Source: Kondoa malvinella (lineage: Eukaryota > Basidiomycota > Agaricostilbomycetes > Agaricostilbales > Kondoaceae). Taken from it: a stretch of 64,000 bases of DNA. Position 1 is the first letter of the stretch. Each line of letters opens with the position of its first letter. The stretch is taken from contig BCIM01000009.1 in assembly GCA_039545315.1 (NCBI GenBank), positions 558,001-622,000 of the forward strand, given 5' to 3'. A model generated the notes under the pieces. It made no database searches. It worked only from the letters and a program-made list of their open reading frames with translations, and was not told where the DNA came from. The position numbers and the translations under genes were made by a program. Positions 11,383 through 21,872 of the stretch are shown piece by piece.

Positions 11383-12895
11383 CTAGCTTCCTAAACGTGT
11401 CTCATCCAACTCCGGTTGCTTCAATAAAACCCAGCGCCGCAATTCATAAAGCATACTGTCTGCCCAGATCTTTCCGCCTGGTCGCTCTGCCGGATGAAGT
11501 CCATCTTCCATCAAGAACTTCTGCATCCCACGCAACAATTTCCCGCTGTAGTCCATTCTGAGACGAGACGCCAGATTCAGCTGCTTGGCTTCTTTCTTCT
11601 CCTGCTCTCTTGTGCCAGCGTTGGTGTATGTCGGCACCCAATCTGTAGGTGCTGTCAGATCTCTGACTATCGCTTGACCGACTTGATCGATCGATTCGAC
11701 AATGTCTTGCGGGATGCTTGGAATGAATTGATCTCGGGGCAATTGACCAGTGCGAAACAAGATCAGACTTGATGGCAGACGAGCACTGACAGCTCTGATA
11801 GTTGATGATAGACGCTGAGCGTATTGTAAAAGGAGTCTGGAATCCTTCGCGAAAGAAGTCGAGTTGATTGGCAGGTGAAGAGTCTCGTTTTGCTGTCGCT
11901 GAAGCCACATCGCGTCCCCTATCGCTCGTGCTCAGCTGTATTCTACCGCATTATGTATTCTAGACTCACAGAGACTAGCTGAGACGGACACCACGTCTAC
12001 TTGAGGGCGATTAAGATTTTTCGCTAGCGGCTTGAGGATATGTTCGACTCGGTCCGGTGTAGCAAAAGGCGGGTAGTAGTGCTGATTGTTCCTAGTTCAG
12101 CATCTGCAGGCTGGAAAATACTAAGAAGCTCACCATCTGCTCATTATACCATTCACTTGACCAATCGCTCGCGTCCATGACTCCATAAGTGAAGACATTA
12201 TACAGTACAAAGTTGTACTTGGGTACAGTGCACACCCAAGGTCTCGATAGCCAGTCTGAAGTAGGTCTACCGCCGTTTTTCAGATGTTCGTCTACGCCAT
12301 TCCGAAAGGCAGGTGGTGTTCGAGGATCGTTTTCTTGGACAAGTTCAAGTGTTGCGTTGAGCATCCAACAAAAGAAGTGGGTATGAAGGCGATCGACCGA
12401 TGAGCCCTGTTGTCAATAAGCACCTTGTCGGTTTCTCGGACGATCACAGACTCACCAGCTGTACCACAGTCCGGTTCTCCAACCAAGGAAGCCTTTCCTC
12501 TGCTAGCAAAGAATTGAAGAGCTTTGACGATTTGCATCTAGGATCAAATGGTTGCCAGAAGTTTGCAGTGTTATTGAAAGTATCGACCGAAAGAACGCCG
12601 GGTTCCGCAAAGGGATTGCACCTAATCAAGAAAAGCGATAGTCAGACAGGTCTGTATGGAATGTTCGCTGGGCCTACGTATGTTCTCCCTTTGCAATGCT
12701 TTTCCGACCAAGTGGTAGACCGGCAATGGAATCTTTGAAAGCGAACAGGGAGATTGCACAAATGACTGAAGCTAGCACTAGGCCAATCCACTTGGTATTC
12801 GAACTTGATTTCGGTTGCAGCCAGCGCGGTTTCTGGCCCATTTCAGACATTTCCAATTCCAACACTTCATCATCGCTCAAGCTGGTATCTCTCAT
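11383..12895 (-). CDS. Type II membrane SGNH/PC-esterase-like protein, GSS variant
   Basis: Five exons are inferred. The start MRDTSLSDDEV is chosen because it precedes a short cytosolic tail and a clear transmembrane helix (WIGLVLASVICAISLFAF). The luminal part begins with the block CNPFAEPGVL, then ENRTVVQL-GSSVDR, HYYPPF, SASLWD and, near the C-terminus, DGLHPAERPGGKIWADS. These are the blocks of a fungal SGNH-like family in which GDSVDR carries the nucleophile and DGLHP the catalytic Asp and His. Here the GDS aspartate is serine (GSSVDR); the putative nucleophile serine is kept. A Golgi or wall-glycan esterase role is an inference. The first exon ends at 12678, with the donor at 12676-12677. 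In-frame codons upstream of 12895 exist but look like leader sequence. Confidence 0.68.
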
Positions 12896-13293
12896 GGCGG
12901 ATATCTCTTCATGGAATCGTGGCCGACTAGGAGGGTGAGGGAGGTGGTTTGAGGGGAAGACGCGAAATATGCCAAATCTGGTCTGATTTTGGCAGATGGC
13001 GGGGTAAGATGCCGACGCGATCAATAATCCAGAACATCGCTGCCTCTTTAACTGACAGCAGAGCGTGCAGTAAGTGAGTAAGTAGGGCGTCTAGACATAT
13101 GGGCAGGGCAAAGGGATCCTTTGAGCGTGGATGGATGGCTGAGGTCGAGGAATCTGATGTTTGCCAATCAGTCAAGTTCCGCGCGCACAGCAGCAGCACG
13201 CACCATGAACATATTGTCTCCAAGAGCAGCTAGACTTTCGGATTACTGCGCTTGCGATAGACAGCACAGTGCTTCTTCAGAACATATACCGTA
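12896..13293. other. Intergenic, promoter side of the SGNH-like gene
   Basis: This 398-base gap separates two minus-strand genes. It should hold the promoter of the SGNH-like gene and the 3' UTR of the PIN gene. No additional gene is supported. Confidence 0.45.
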
Positions 13294-14398
13294 TCAAGGC
13301 ACAAACAAGCGTCGAACAGGCTGTTGCTGACTCTTGACAGGAGTCTCTTCCTTGCTGTTCTGCGCCCTCTGCCAATTCTTGAACCTCTGCACGGCCTCTT
13401 CCACCTCTTTTGATCCAACGATCAATTCCTTGACACCAAACTTTCTAGCCCATTCTTCAGCTAGATGACCCGATGTTCTATCTGCTGCTGAATAGCTCTT
13501 TCGAATAGGTTGAGCTGGTTTGCCCGGAATTGAACGAGAAGGCGGTTGAGGTGAGATAGAAGAAGGCGGTAAAGCTGCAATCGCGCGTTCTGTCGCCTCA
13601 TTCGGTTTGGCGATAGCAAAATAGACACTAGGAGCAGCTTTCTCATTCTGTAAGTAACATTGCAGCAAAGCACGAAGAAAGCGAGGGGTGTCTTTGGCTG
13701 TCTCTGGTTCTGGCGTTTCTTCTGCTGCAGCATTCTCGTCTGCGCTGACTGAAGACTCGGCAGTCTTCTGTTGATCTGAAACGACCACTGGAACGAAACG
13801 CTCTTCTACTTGAGGCCAAGGCATCTGATCGTCAGCAGCTTGCGGACGGAAATGAGGACGCGAAGACTTTGACCTAGAAGCATTGCGCTCAAATTGACTG
13901 TCAAGGAAGCGGACAGCTTCTCTAGCTAGACCGATAAAAGGCGGAGGGAGCTTCTTGAGGACTGTAAAAAGGTTCAGCTTGCGAACAATGGTCAGATGGA
14001 ATAGCTCACTGTCCAAAGTCGAGATTACCTCTAAAGGCACGATAATTTGAGTGTTGGGCTCTCGCGCCCACTCTTTGACGATAGGCAGACCATGGACAAG
14101 TACAGAGGCGTCAAGTACGAGCAGTCGTGAAGGTCCAGAGGGCGGCTTCTTGGCTTGAACTTGGCCTGACTGCTTTGCATTCTTGTTTGAGCCTCCACGA
14201 GAGCTAGTAGAAGCACCTTGTCGTCTTGCAGGTCCTCTTGAAAAGGTCAAGTCTTCCACAGAGCGTTCGAGTTCAGCAACTTTAGATCCGAGAAATGCTT
14301 GACCAAGAGCTTTCGAGAGTGCTTCTCGCTGCTCAAGCATATCAGCCAGATGTATTGTCAGCGATTGGTCTGTCTACTTTGGCATCAGCGTCTGTCAT
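13294..14398 (-). CDS. PIN-domain protein (NMD4/SMG-like)
   Basis: Two exons (14378-14398 and 13294-14328) give 351 residues; the 21-base first exon encodes MTDADAK and joins REALSKALGQAFLGSKV, a natural continuation that the downstream in-frame ATG would lose. The folded part starts at RLLVLDASVLVHGLP, which has the first acidic residue and beta strand of PIN nucleases, followed by IIVPLEVISTLDSEL with the usual EV-STLD helix. The C-terminal EEWARKFGVKELIVGS supplies the last PIN strand. A long disordered insert sits between these blocks. PIN proteins of this group act in nonsense-mediated decay or other RNA turnover; whether all catalytic acids are present is uncertain, so activity is not claimed. 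Confidence 0.72.
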
Positions 14399-14652
14399 GG
14401 TCGTCAGTCAAGAACACGGATCATGTCATCATTTTAACGAGTAACGAGTGCATTGCAAAGTCTGTGCGGGATAAACCCACTAAGCGCCGGACAGCCCAGT
14501 GCTGATCATTTTACGTGCGGACAAGATTCGCGAACACGTCGACTGATCAAAAGCAGGATAGGAAATTCTCAATGAATACATGATTGACATTGATGATACA
14601 GCTATGCACACGACCTCCCAGACCCAATAAAATACTCGAACAACACAACCCT

Positions 14653-15975
14653 TCACTGCGACTGAGACGACACTCTGCGCTTCCCGTCCTTGTCTTCACC
14701 GGCTTCATCCCTCTTCCTCTTGCTCGAGCCACTAGGCGCAACACCAGACAAAAGCTTCATCGAATCCGCTGAAGTGAAATTGACGAATTGAGCTCCGGCA
14801 GGCGCAGAACCTCTTCGGTTGTCCTTCTTTGCTGCTGGCTTGTTCTTGAGCTTTCGCGTAGAAGGTGAAACAAGTGGTGCAACAGGGCTTTCTGGCAGTG
14901 CTTGGACGACACCAGAGTCGACTGAAGAACCGCGACGACGAGCATGTTGAAGGGAGAAATAGTCTGGGACGCTGTCTTCTTCTAGTGCTGGAGCAGAGTG
15001 AAGCGAGTAGTTCTCTTGCCCGAGGTAGTAGGTCTGAGGTGCCATTTGAGGTGCCCAACCATATCGAGGCTCGTTGTAGTGGTACTGAGGTTGGAAAGGC
15101 TGATGGCTATAGCTGGGAGAGGCTTTTGGGAAACTGGTCTGCCATGCTGGCGCTGACATTGGCATCTGAAGAGGTGAAGCGCGAGGTGGAGCTTGATCTG
15201 TTGGGCTGAGGTCATCGAGCAGATCCAAATCTTCCAGACCGAGGCGAACTCCGGCGATTTGCAGATGTGAGAGCGGCGAGCTGGGCGCAGTAGACATGTA
15301 TGAGTGAGATCGCGACGGAAGCACGGGAGTGAGGTAGTCTGGCGACATTGGCAGCGGTTGGGTGTGCTGGCGCGCGACATGCGAAGACTGAGGGTAAAAG
15401 TATTGCTGTTGTTGTTGCGGTGGGCAAGCGACATATGACAGCTGAGAAGGTCGTCGGGGAGTACGATTCTGCTGATTGAGGTTGAAAGCCGATGATGCTC
15501 TGCGCACGGTGTTGTGCTGAGGCAAAGGCATGCGCTGAGCTTGCAGGCTGGGCATCGAGGCCTTGCGAGGTAGGCGCGATTGCTGATCCGCTGAAAGGTA
15601 CTGGTCTTGCAAGGTAGCAAAGTAGCTTGGTTGCTGGACCGGCTGCATCGAAGGGCTGATCGGGCTTTGGTAGTTTGGCAAGATTGGAATGTCTTCAGCA
15701 GAGGTAGGTCTAGAAGAAGCTGGAGAGCTTGTCGGAGTACATGACAGCGACGGGACCGGAGAGCTGCACGGAGATGCTATGCGAAGAGGAGTTGGGCCCG
15801 CAGGTCGTGGAGGAGTTTGCATCGAATAGTTGACTGAAAAGTTCGTAGACGTCTTAGCTTGTTCATAGAGGTATGGCTCGGCGTAGATGCTGTCATCGAA
15901 GACGTCCTTGCAACTGAAGGTCGTTGGGTGCGCTTCGGTGTATGAATAGAGAGCGTCATAGAGTGACTGATCCAT
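14653..15975 (-). CDS. Disordered Gln/Pro/Ser-rich protein with conserved FVNFT...GVAPSGSSK tail
   Basis: A single exon encodes 440 residues. The N-terminal half is rich in Q, P and S with a run of six glutamines (PPQQQQQQYF region), and carries many basophilic-type sites such as RRPS and RRAS. The C-terminus reads QFVNFTSADSMKLLSGVAPS and then GSSKRKRDE, followed by a basic acidic tail. I recall a very similar short block at the end of otherwise divergent fungal proteins of unknown function, which suggests a conserved interaction or DNA-contact motif. No enzymatic domain is visible. A nuclear regulatory role is an inference from the composition and the KRKR patch. Confidence 0.72.
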   Translation of the reverse strand: MDQSLYDALYSYTEAHPTTFSCKDVFDDSIYAEPYLYEQAKTSTNFSVNYSMQTPPRPAGPTPLRIASPCSSPVPSLSCTPTSSPASSRPTSAEDIPILPNYQSPISPSMQPVQQPSYFATLQDQYLSADQQSRLPRKASMPSLQAQRMPLPQHNTVRRASSAFNLNQQNRTPRRPSQLSYVACPPQQQQQYFYPQSSHVARQHTQPLPMSPDYLTPVLPSRSHSYMSTAPSSPLSHLQIAGVRLGLEDLDLLDDLSPTDQAPPRASPLQMPMSAPAWQTSFPKASPSYSHQPFQPQYHYNEPRYGWAPQMAPQTYYLGQENYSLHSAPALEEDSVPDYFSLQHARRRGSSVDSGVVQALPESPVAPLVSPSTRKLKNKPAAKKDNRRGSAPAGAQFVNFTSADSMKLLSGVAPSGSSKRKRDEAGEDKDGKRRVSSQSQ

Positions 15976-16749
15976 GACTGCCCATGATGCCGTCAGCTAT
16001 TGGGTACCTAGGGCTGAGCGACTCGGCATACCTATAAGCAGGGACTTGGGTCTTGTGTAATGAGGCCTAATGCGTTGATCCAAGCGATTGATGTCCGAGT
16101 TTGGATGCTGTGAAGGGAAGAGAGTGAATGAAGCCGCAAACAGCAAAGCATTCCGTAAAGAGGCTGAGCAGTGCGGCTGGTAAATTAGACTTTGATGGCT
16201 AGTATATCTCCAAAAAGTCACTTTGTACGGAAATGGCAGGTCGAAAGAGTAAACAATAGCGAGACCGGGCGCCAAAAGCCTTTTAGTGAACATGGGATTC
16301 CGCATTGAGCGAGCAACAAGTGACAAAAAGGATGCGAAGAAGCTAGCAGACAGAGACAAGTGGTTGCATCCTTAGGCTGACAAGAGGCTTCAAAATGGAC
16401 GCGACGACTGCCTTCAAGCGCGGCGCAAAGCAAAGTAATATCTGTCGTGTTGGATAGAGCCTAAGACTGGCGTGACATTGCTTGTGAGAGTATTGGATGA
16501 GATAAGAAGAAGAGGCGGATCCGGAATTTCCTCTTTGGGCCGAAATCCCGCCACGATGTGTTGAGCGACGGAGCGAGGAATTAGCTTTCAGGGACCCATC
16601 AACGTGGTGTGTATAGTAGCGTGGCTTCATATTGCGGCCCAGTCTCGAGGCCGAAACACTGATAGCGATTGGATCGTCATAGATTTACCCCACTTTCCAC
16701 AAGTACGTAGATGAAAGCATCAACCTAACATTAGGGTGGTACGAGCAGT
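15976..16749. other. Long upstream region of the Gln/Ser-rich gene
   Basis: These 774 bases lie between the start of the Q/S-rich gene and the end of the aldehyde dehydrogenase gene, both on the minus strand. The length is unusual for this compact window and suggests an extended promoter or leader. No coding sequence with plausible splicing was found. Confidence 0.45.
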
Positions 16750-18521
16750 CTATACTTGTTTGATGTGCACGCTTTTCCTGTTCGGGATAGATTGTCAGAT
16801 AGATTACAGCAGGTAGCGTGGGAAGACCGTACAGCTGTGTAACTGCATCAAAGCCATAAGATGACAAGCTGACACCCCTGCCGCTGTCTTTGACCCCGGT
16901 CCATGCTAAGGCTGGATCGAGGTAGTCGCATCTACAATTCCATCAGTCCCAGGCTCTTTAGGTGAACATATTGTCGACGCTCACCTGTTCTGAAACACGG
17001 TGCCTGCTTCAATGTCTGGAACAAGCTTTTGGAACGTTGCATCGTCCTTTGTCCACACTGAGCATGTCAACCCATATGGTGAATCGTTGATCAGCTTGAC
17101 TGCTTCTTCGTCTGACTTGACTTTCATGACACCAACGACCGGCCCGCTAAAGCAATCTCAGTACTTTGACGCCGATGTGTCTTTAGAGCTTACAATGTTT
17201 CTTCACTCATGACCAGCATATCGTGATTGACGTTAACGTACACTTGAGGTGCTACGTATGTTGTGCCTTCTTTCGCTGCGCTAAACTTGCTTTCGTCAAT
17301 CAATGCCTTTGCGCCTTTCTTGACTGCGGATTCAGCCCATCATCAGTTCAGATTAGCTAGAAGAGACAACAGGAACCCACCTGCATCTTCACCATGCGCC
17401 CTAATGTTCTTTGCCGAGTTGATCGAAATGACTGGACCCATTGTAGTCTCTTGCTTTCTCGGATCACCCAACTTGAGGTCACCCACGACCTTTGCTAGCT
17501 CCTCTACAAACGCCTCGTAGACGTTCTCATGCACATATACTCTCTCAACCGCACAGCAACTTTGACCCGAGTTGAAGAAACCACCATCTGCAATCTCGCC
17601 AGCCGCGAATGCCGGATCCGCATCTTCTCTGACATACGCTGCATCTTTTCCTCCCAGTTCCAATCCTACACGCTTGAAGCCCGCTCCGCCGATACCTCGA
17701 GCGCTGCTTTCCACTCTAGAACCGTTTGCAACTGATCCAGTGAAGGAGACGAAAGCGACTCGTTTATCCGCTACGACCATATCGTTCTGCGCGACAGTGA
17801 GGTGTAGGACTTGGCAGACATTCTTTGGTAAACCAGAGGCTTCGAGTAGACGAGCAATGCGTTCTGAAGAGCTTGGCGTTTGAGGTGAAGGCTTGACTAA
17901 GAGAGTGTTGCCTGCTAGTAGAGCAGGAATGATAGAGTTGACTTGAGTCATGTAGGGAAACTACCCTCTGTTCAGCTAGAGCACGGACTGTGTATGAAAG
18001 CTACTTACATTCCAAGGAGAGATAACAAACACCACGCCAAGCGGCTCTTTGCGAATGTAGCGCCTGAAGCCAGGCTTGTCGGTGTCTTCAAGAGAGATGT
18101 CTGCCAACGACTTCTTTGCGATAGAGACCATATACCGAGCTCGTTCGAGGAAGCCGCCAACCTCACCAGCGCCGTATCTGATAGGTCTGCCCATCTCCTT
18201 TGTTACTTCTTCGCCTATCGCCTCCTTCTCGGACTCGAAAGCAGTAAGGAATTTCTCGACGATAGCCAATCGCTCGTCCAAGCTCGTGGAACGCTGTGAG
18301 ACGATTGGCATGAACACACTCTACAGGAGAGAAGTTCACTCATCAGCTCACCCAGGCTTTGAACGCATCCTTTGCTCTCTGAACAGTTTGGTCGACTTGC
18401 GCGTCTGTGAGATATTCTCGAGTCGTGACAGCTGAGCCGTCAATAGGGGAAATCTAGGTGCATAATAAGCTATATATGAGCCTGTTATTGCCCTGCATAC
18501 TGTAGTCTGGATGTTTGACAT
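16750..18521 (-). CDS. NAD(P)-dependent aldehyde dehydrogenase
   Basis: About six exons assemble into a full-length ALDH. Blocks in order: MSNIQTT-ISPIDGSAVTTREY, GVVFVISPWN, NTLLVKPSPQTP, VSFTGSVANG, GLELGGKDAAYV (general-base Glu), FNSGQSCCAVERVYVHE (catalytic Cys) and WTGVKDSGRG. The C-terminus needs a donor at GTACGG so that AVTQL joins KSVHIKQV and a stop at 16750-16752; reading through instead gives an unrelated tail. The FNSGQSCC...VERVYVHE form is that of the fungal group related to S. pombe meu8 rather than of classical acetaldehyde dehydrogenases. The substrate is not predictable. An in-frame ATG at 18543-18545 is an alternative start. Confidence 0.88.
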
Positions 18522-18783
18522 GTTGGATTCGTGGTAAAAAAGCAAGCATTAGCAATCACGTCATGCGACTCATGCCGCTCGAAGCATCATCAGCCACTAG
18601 CTGCACAGACCACTCATAGTGAGCTAGGTGTGATGTAGTAGCCATTGTGAGGGGGAATGATCTATGCAATGCGATACAATGACAAAACTGTCATTCAAAA
18701 CGGCCAGATGAGCACTTATAAAAAGAGCAAATGGAACGTCCGCTGACCTATAACAACACGTCCAAGCGAAGCGCCTCTCCTCC

Positions 18784-20393
18784 TTACTTGTCTTTCCGAT
18801 GTTCCTGCAATACCAATGAGCAATGTGTATTGTTTCGTCGAGACAATTTCTCACCGGCGTGTGATCCACCTCATGATCAACATGCACAAAGACCCTACTG
18901 ACTAGATCAGCAGAATAAGCGCCATCTCTTGAACTTGAACGCGTGCTTAGCTTACCACCAGGCAGCGCCTCGAGCTGATCTTGTAAAGCTTGACTGATGT
19001 CATGCGCTTGTCGAAGCAGTGTATCGGGAGACATGACAATATCAAGCTCGACGTATAGATCCGGTCCTGAAGTGTATGCTTTACAAGAGCTACAAGGGCA
19101 TCAGCGCAACGAAATGACAGGCAGTTCGAAAACGAACTCGATCGCTTTGATCTCGTCTGAGAACGTCATGGCTTTGTAGATGATGAATTGAAGGAAGCCA
19201 GGATCTGCAGTCTTGCCAATCAACAGGGCAAATTCGGCTGGCGGCAGATTCAGCTTCAATCATTATAGGGGATTGGTGTGCTTACAGTATCCCGTAATCA
19301 ACCAAGAGGTAATAACACCCACAGCAATCAAGCAAGCTCCTGCTGGATCGATCCACCAACGTAATTGACTTCCGCCTGCATTCGAAAGGATACCGAGAAT
19401 GTTGACAGGCAAGTCATTTCGGTGATCTTCCCACAAAATTTGCACTTGCGAGCTCGAAGATTTGAGGGACCAGCAGTAGAGAAACAAGCTGAACTTGGTT
19501 GCTAGTGCTATGCAGACGGCTACTAGAGAGGGGATGTGCAGCTCGTTGGTCTCCTCTTGGTTTCCGCCGGCTAGTGTTCTGATACACTCTACAATCAGGA
19601 TAGCGTTGACCATGATCATGAGGAAACTATATATACGTCAGATAGAGCCTTGGTCGTAGTCATGCACTGACCTGTAGCAGACTGGAAGCGCTTTAGATTG
19701 TATTGTGTTGTTGTGCTGTAACAAGACTCACTGTTGGCAACAGTCTCCATCCTACTTCCTCCTGTGGGCCACTTGTCTGTGTCTACACGCTTCGATCGTC
19801 TATGCACAAGTGCTGCCAAACAATGAGCTTCTGTATATCGAAGGCAAGGTTCAGCTTTACCTAGCATAAGACTTGCGAAAGGATCAAAGACAGAGTCTGC
19901 AGCCGTCGCGAAGAAGGAGAGAGATAGCTAGTAGCGTGTCAGCCAGAAGACTGCCTTGTCGGTCCATGCACATACAGACGATATGGCCGCATACAGCTGT
20001 AGCCCAGCTAGCGAAAGGTTGGCTATAAACCTAGCAGAGAGCGTCAGAACGTGTCCCAAAGAGTTCGAGTATAGCTGACGAGCCCCAAACCGCTATCTGC
20101 ACCTTCAAACGATTCTTATCCGCAGCATCATTGGCTTCCATGGTATGCTGGTCCATGGGCTTGAGCAAATTGCCAATGTGTTCATTTTGAGACTCGTAGA
20201 ATTGCTGTAGCTCGCGGTATTGCTTCTTCTTTCTGGTAAAAGAAAATACTTTCGACGCTTTGGCTAGATAATCTGCTTCGACCAGTCGTGCGCGAAGGTT
20301 CAAAGGGTCCGGCGTGTATATGCCCGTACTGGTAGCGTTCTCTGGATCTGCGTGATGCGCAACTTGCGGCACCAATTCTATTGCCGTTGTCAT
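18784..20393 (-). CDS. Cation diffusion facilitator (CDF) metal transporter
   Basis: About seven exons encode a CDF/MTP-type carrier. The cytosolic N-terminus ends in FYESQNEHI; the membrane part starts with FIANLSLAGLQLYAAIS and SLSFFATAADSVFDP, which has the metal-site Asp of helix 2. A later helix carries the second metal-site pair in HRNDLPVNILGILSN, followed by WWIDPAGACLIAVG. The C-terminal cytosolic ferredoxin-like domain includes ELDIVMSPD and RVFVHVDHEVDHTPEHRKDK; the last exon is set by the intron that joins HTP to EHRKDK and the stop at 18784. The HxxxD rather than HxxxH site resembles manganese-type MTPs, so Mn2+ (or Fe2+) export is the likely substrate by inference. Confidence 0.85.
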
Positions 20394-20962
20394 GCTGTCA
20401 CAGCCTCAAGATTTCAGAGTTGGCCAGCCAATGCTGCACTATAGTCTCTTGATCGTCAGTTTCGTAGAAGCTGTTCCGGTAGGCTCGAAAGGCCAGGCCG
20501 AATCAATGTTGCTCGTCGTTATCGTCGAAGGGTTCTACCGATAAGATAAGTCGAGCCGGAGCGTCAGATAAGCTTTCTTCGTCCACTTACAGCTCAATTG
20601 ATAGACAAATAGTCTTCAGACGGTTCGTTAGTGTGCAGGCGTCACTTGTAAAGAAGTAGGACCGATGATGCTGCAAAAGTGTATCTCGTGCGAATTGGCG
20701 CCTGTTCTTCCAACGATTACCTGGGATCCAAGATCTCTATCATCAGAAGTGGCTCCGTCTCTAGGATCTCGTCTCTTAGCCCAAATGTTTTCAGCTCTCC
20801 GTGATATATGCGATCCTTTGTTCTTCCCTTCCGTTTCATTCTACCACGGAGGTCGCTTGAGGTCGTCAGACATCTTGTTCCTGCTCTATGGTCCAGCTGA
20901 GGCAGAGAGAGTGTCTCTGCTTATCAAAATTGTGTCACTGATATCTGGCTGCATGCATTTGT
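20394..20962. other. Intergenic, promoter side of the CDF gene
   Basis: This gap of 569 bases lies upstream of the CDF transporter on the minus strand. A plus-strand open stretch at 20665-21069 overlaps the next gene antisense and has no domain. A final small exon of the 174-residue gene may extend into it, to about 20921. Confidence 0.4.
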
Positions 20963-21487
20963 CTAGTCTATACAAGTCAAGGTGGGAAAATCACGCGTTC
21001 TCAAGCTGCCCCCCAAGCCCCTCGATTTCCACTCCAGATGGTCAAGAACTGCGGAGTGCAAATCCTTGATTCTGCATTTCTCCTTCTCCGCTTCAGTCTT
21101 GCCTTCGCCATGAGCCATTCGTAAGATTGCGCCTTGCACGATCTGCAATTCTGTAAAGACATGATGCAAGCTGCCTCTGTAACGAGCGACTTGCTCAGCG
21201 GTCAGGGTAGTAGTTTGTGTAATCAGAGTGCTTAGTTGTCCAATTTCAACTTCGACATGTTGTAATCTGGTTATCCCAAAGCGTTCGTTGTATTCCGACA
21301 TGAGTCCAATCAAATGCTGTTGATTTAGATCATGATGCTCCTGAGCCGCGTTGCGGAGATCATCGTTTGCCTGGTTTGCTGCTATGTGTTTGCTGCTTGT
21401 CGCAAGTTCTTGACATTTTGTCACGACATGCTGGACAATGTCATGATGACCAGCAAGATGGGTATAAGAGATCGGAGCATGCGACAT
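20963..21487 (-). CDS. Hypothetical helical protein (about 174 residues)
   Basis: The ATG at 21485-21487 opens a frame rich in H, Q, E and L with long predicted helices (ELATSSKHIAANQANDDLRN, VEVEIGQLSTLITQTTTLT), so a small coiled-coil or helical bundle is likely. The C-terminus is uncertain. Reading straight through ends at 20963; a 46-base intron from the GTGATT donor inside it would instead end the protein at LRTPRYQ a little further down. No family is recognised. Composition and absence of stops over 525 bases favour a real gene, but support is modest. Confidence 0.5.
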   Translation of the reverse strand: MSHAPISYTHLAGHHDIVQHVVTKCQELATSSKHIAANQANDDLRNAAQEHHDLNQQHLIGLMSEYNERFGITRLQHVEVEIGQLSTLITQTTTLTAEQVARYRGSLHHVFTELQIVQGAILRMAHGEGKTEAEKEKCRIKDLHSAVLDHLEWKSRGLGGSLRTRDFPTLTCID

Positions 21488-21872
21488 GATGCTTCGGCTT
21501 TATTGAAGAGAAGAAAAACGGCTGAAACTGACAGAAGGGAGTAATGATACGAGATCAACCTGGAACAAAGGGCTCTTGGGCTTCTTATAGACGGGAGCTT
21601 GCCGGGTGCAGTGCTATTCAGCTCAGACGAGCTGTGCAAAGCGGTGCTCTTAGCGGTGCAATCGCCAGATGAAACACGAAGGTTATTCGATCTTCATCTA
21701 TTGGCAAAGCTATTGCACTGGAAGGCCAAGATCCGCGCCGGTAATAGAGAGAGAGGAGAGAGACAGAGAGAGAAGTCTTTCTGAGAATTTCGACTCTTGA
21801 CCATTCTTGACCTGTTTCAACGACCTCTTATTCGAATCTCGAAATGGCAGCCGATGCAACTCTTTGTACAGT
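21488..21872. other. Intergenic region
   Basis: This 385-base gap is upstream of the small helical gene and downstream of the DDT/WHIM gene, both minus. It contains a purine-rich run near 21745-21780 (repeated GAGA units). Nothing else is seen. Confidence 0.4.

Noticed and set aside
20665..21069. 134-codon plus-strand frame
   Set aside because: No domain, no splice-supported extension, and antisense to the small helical gene.
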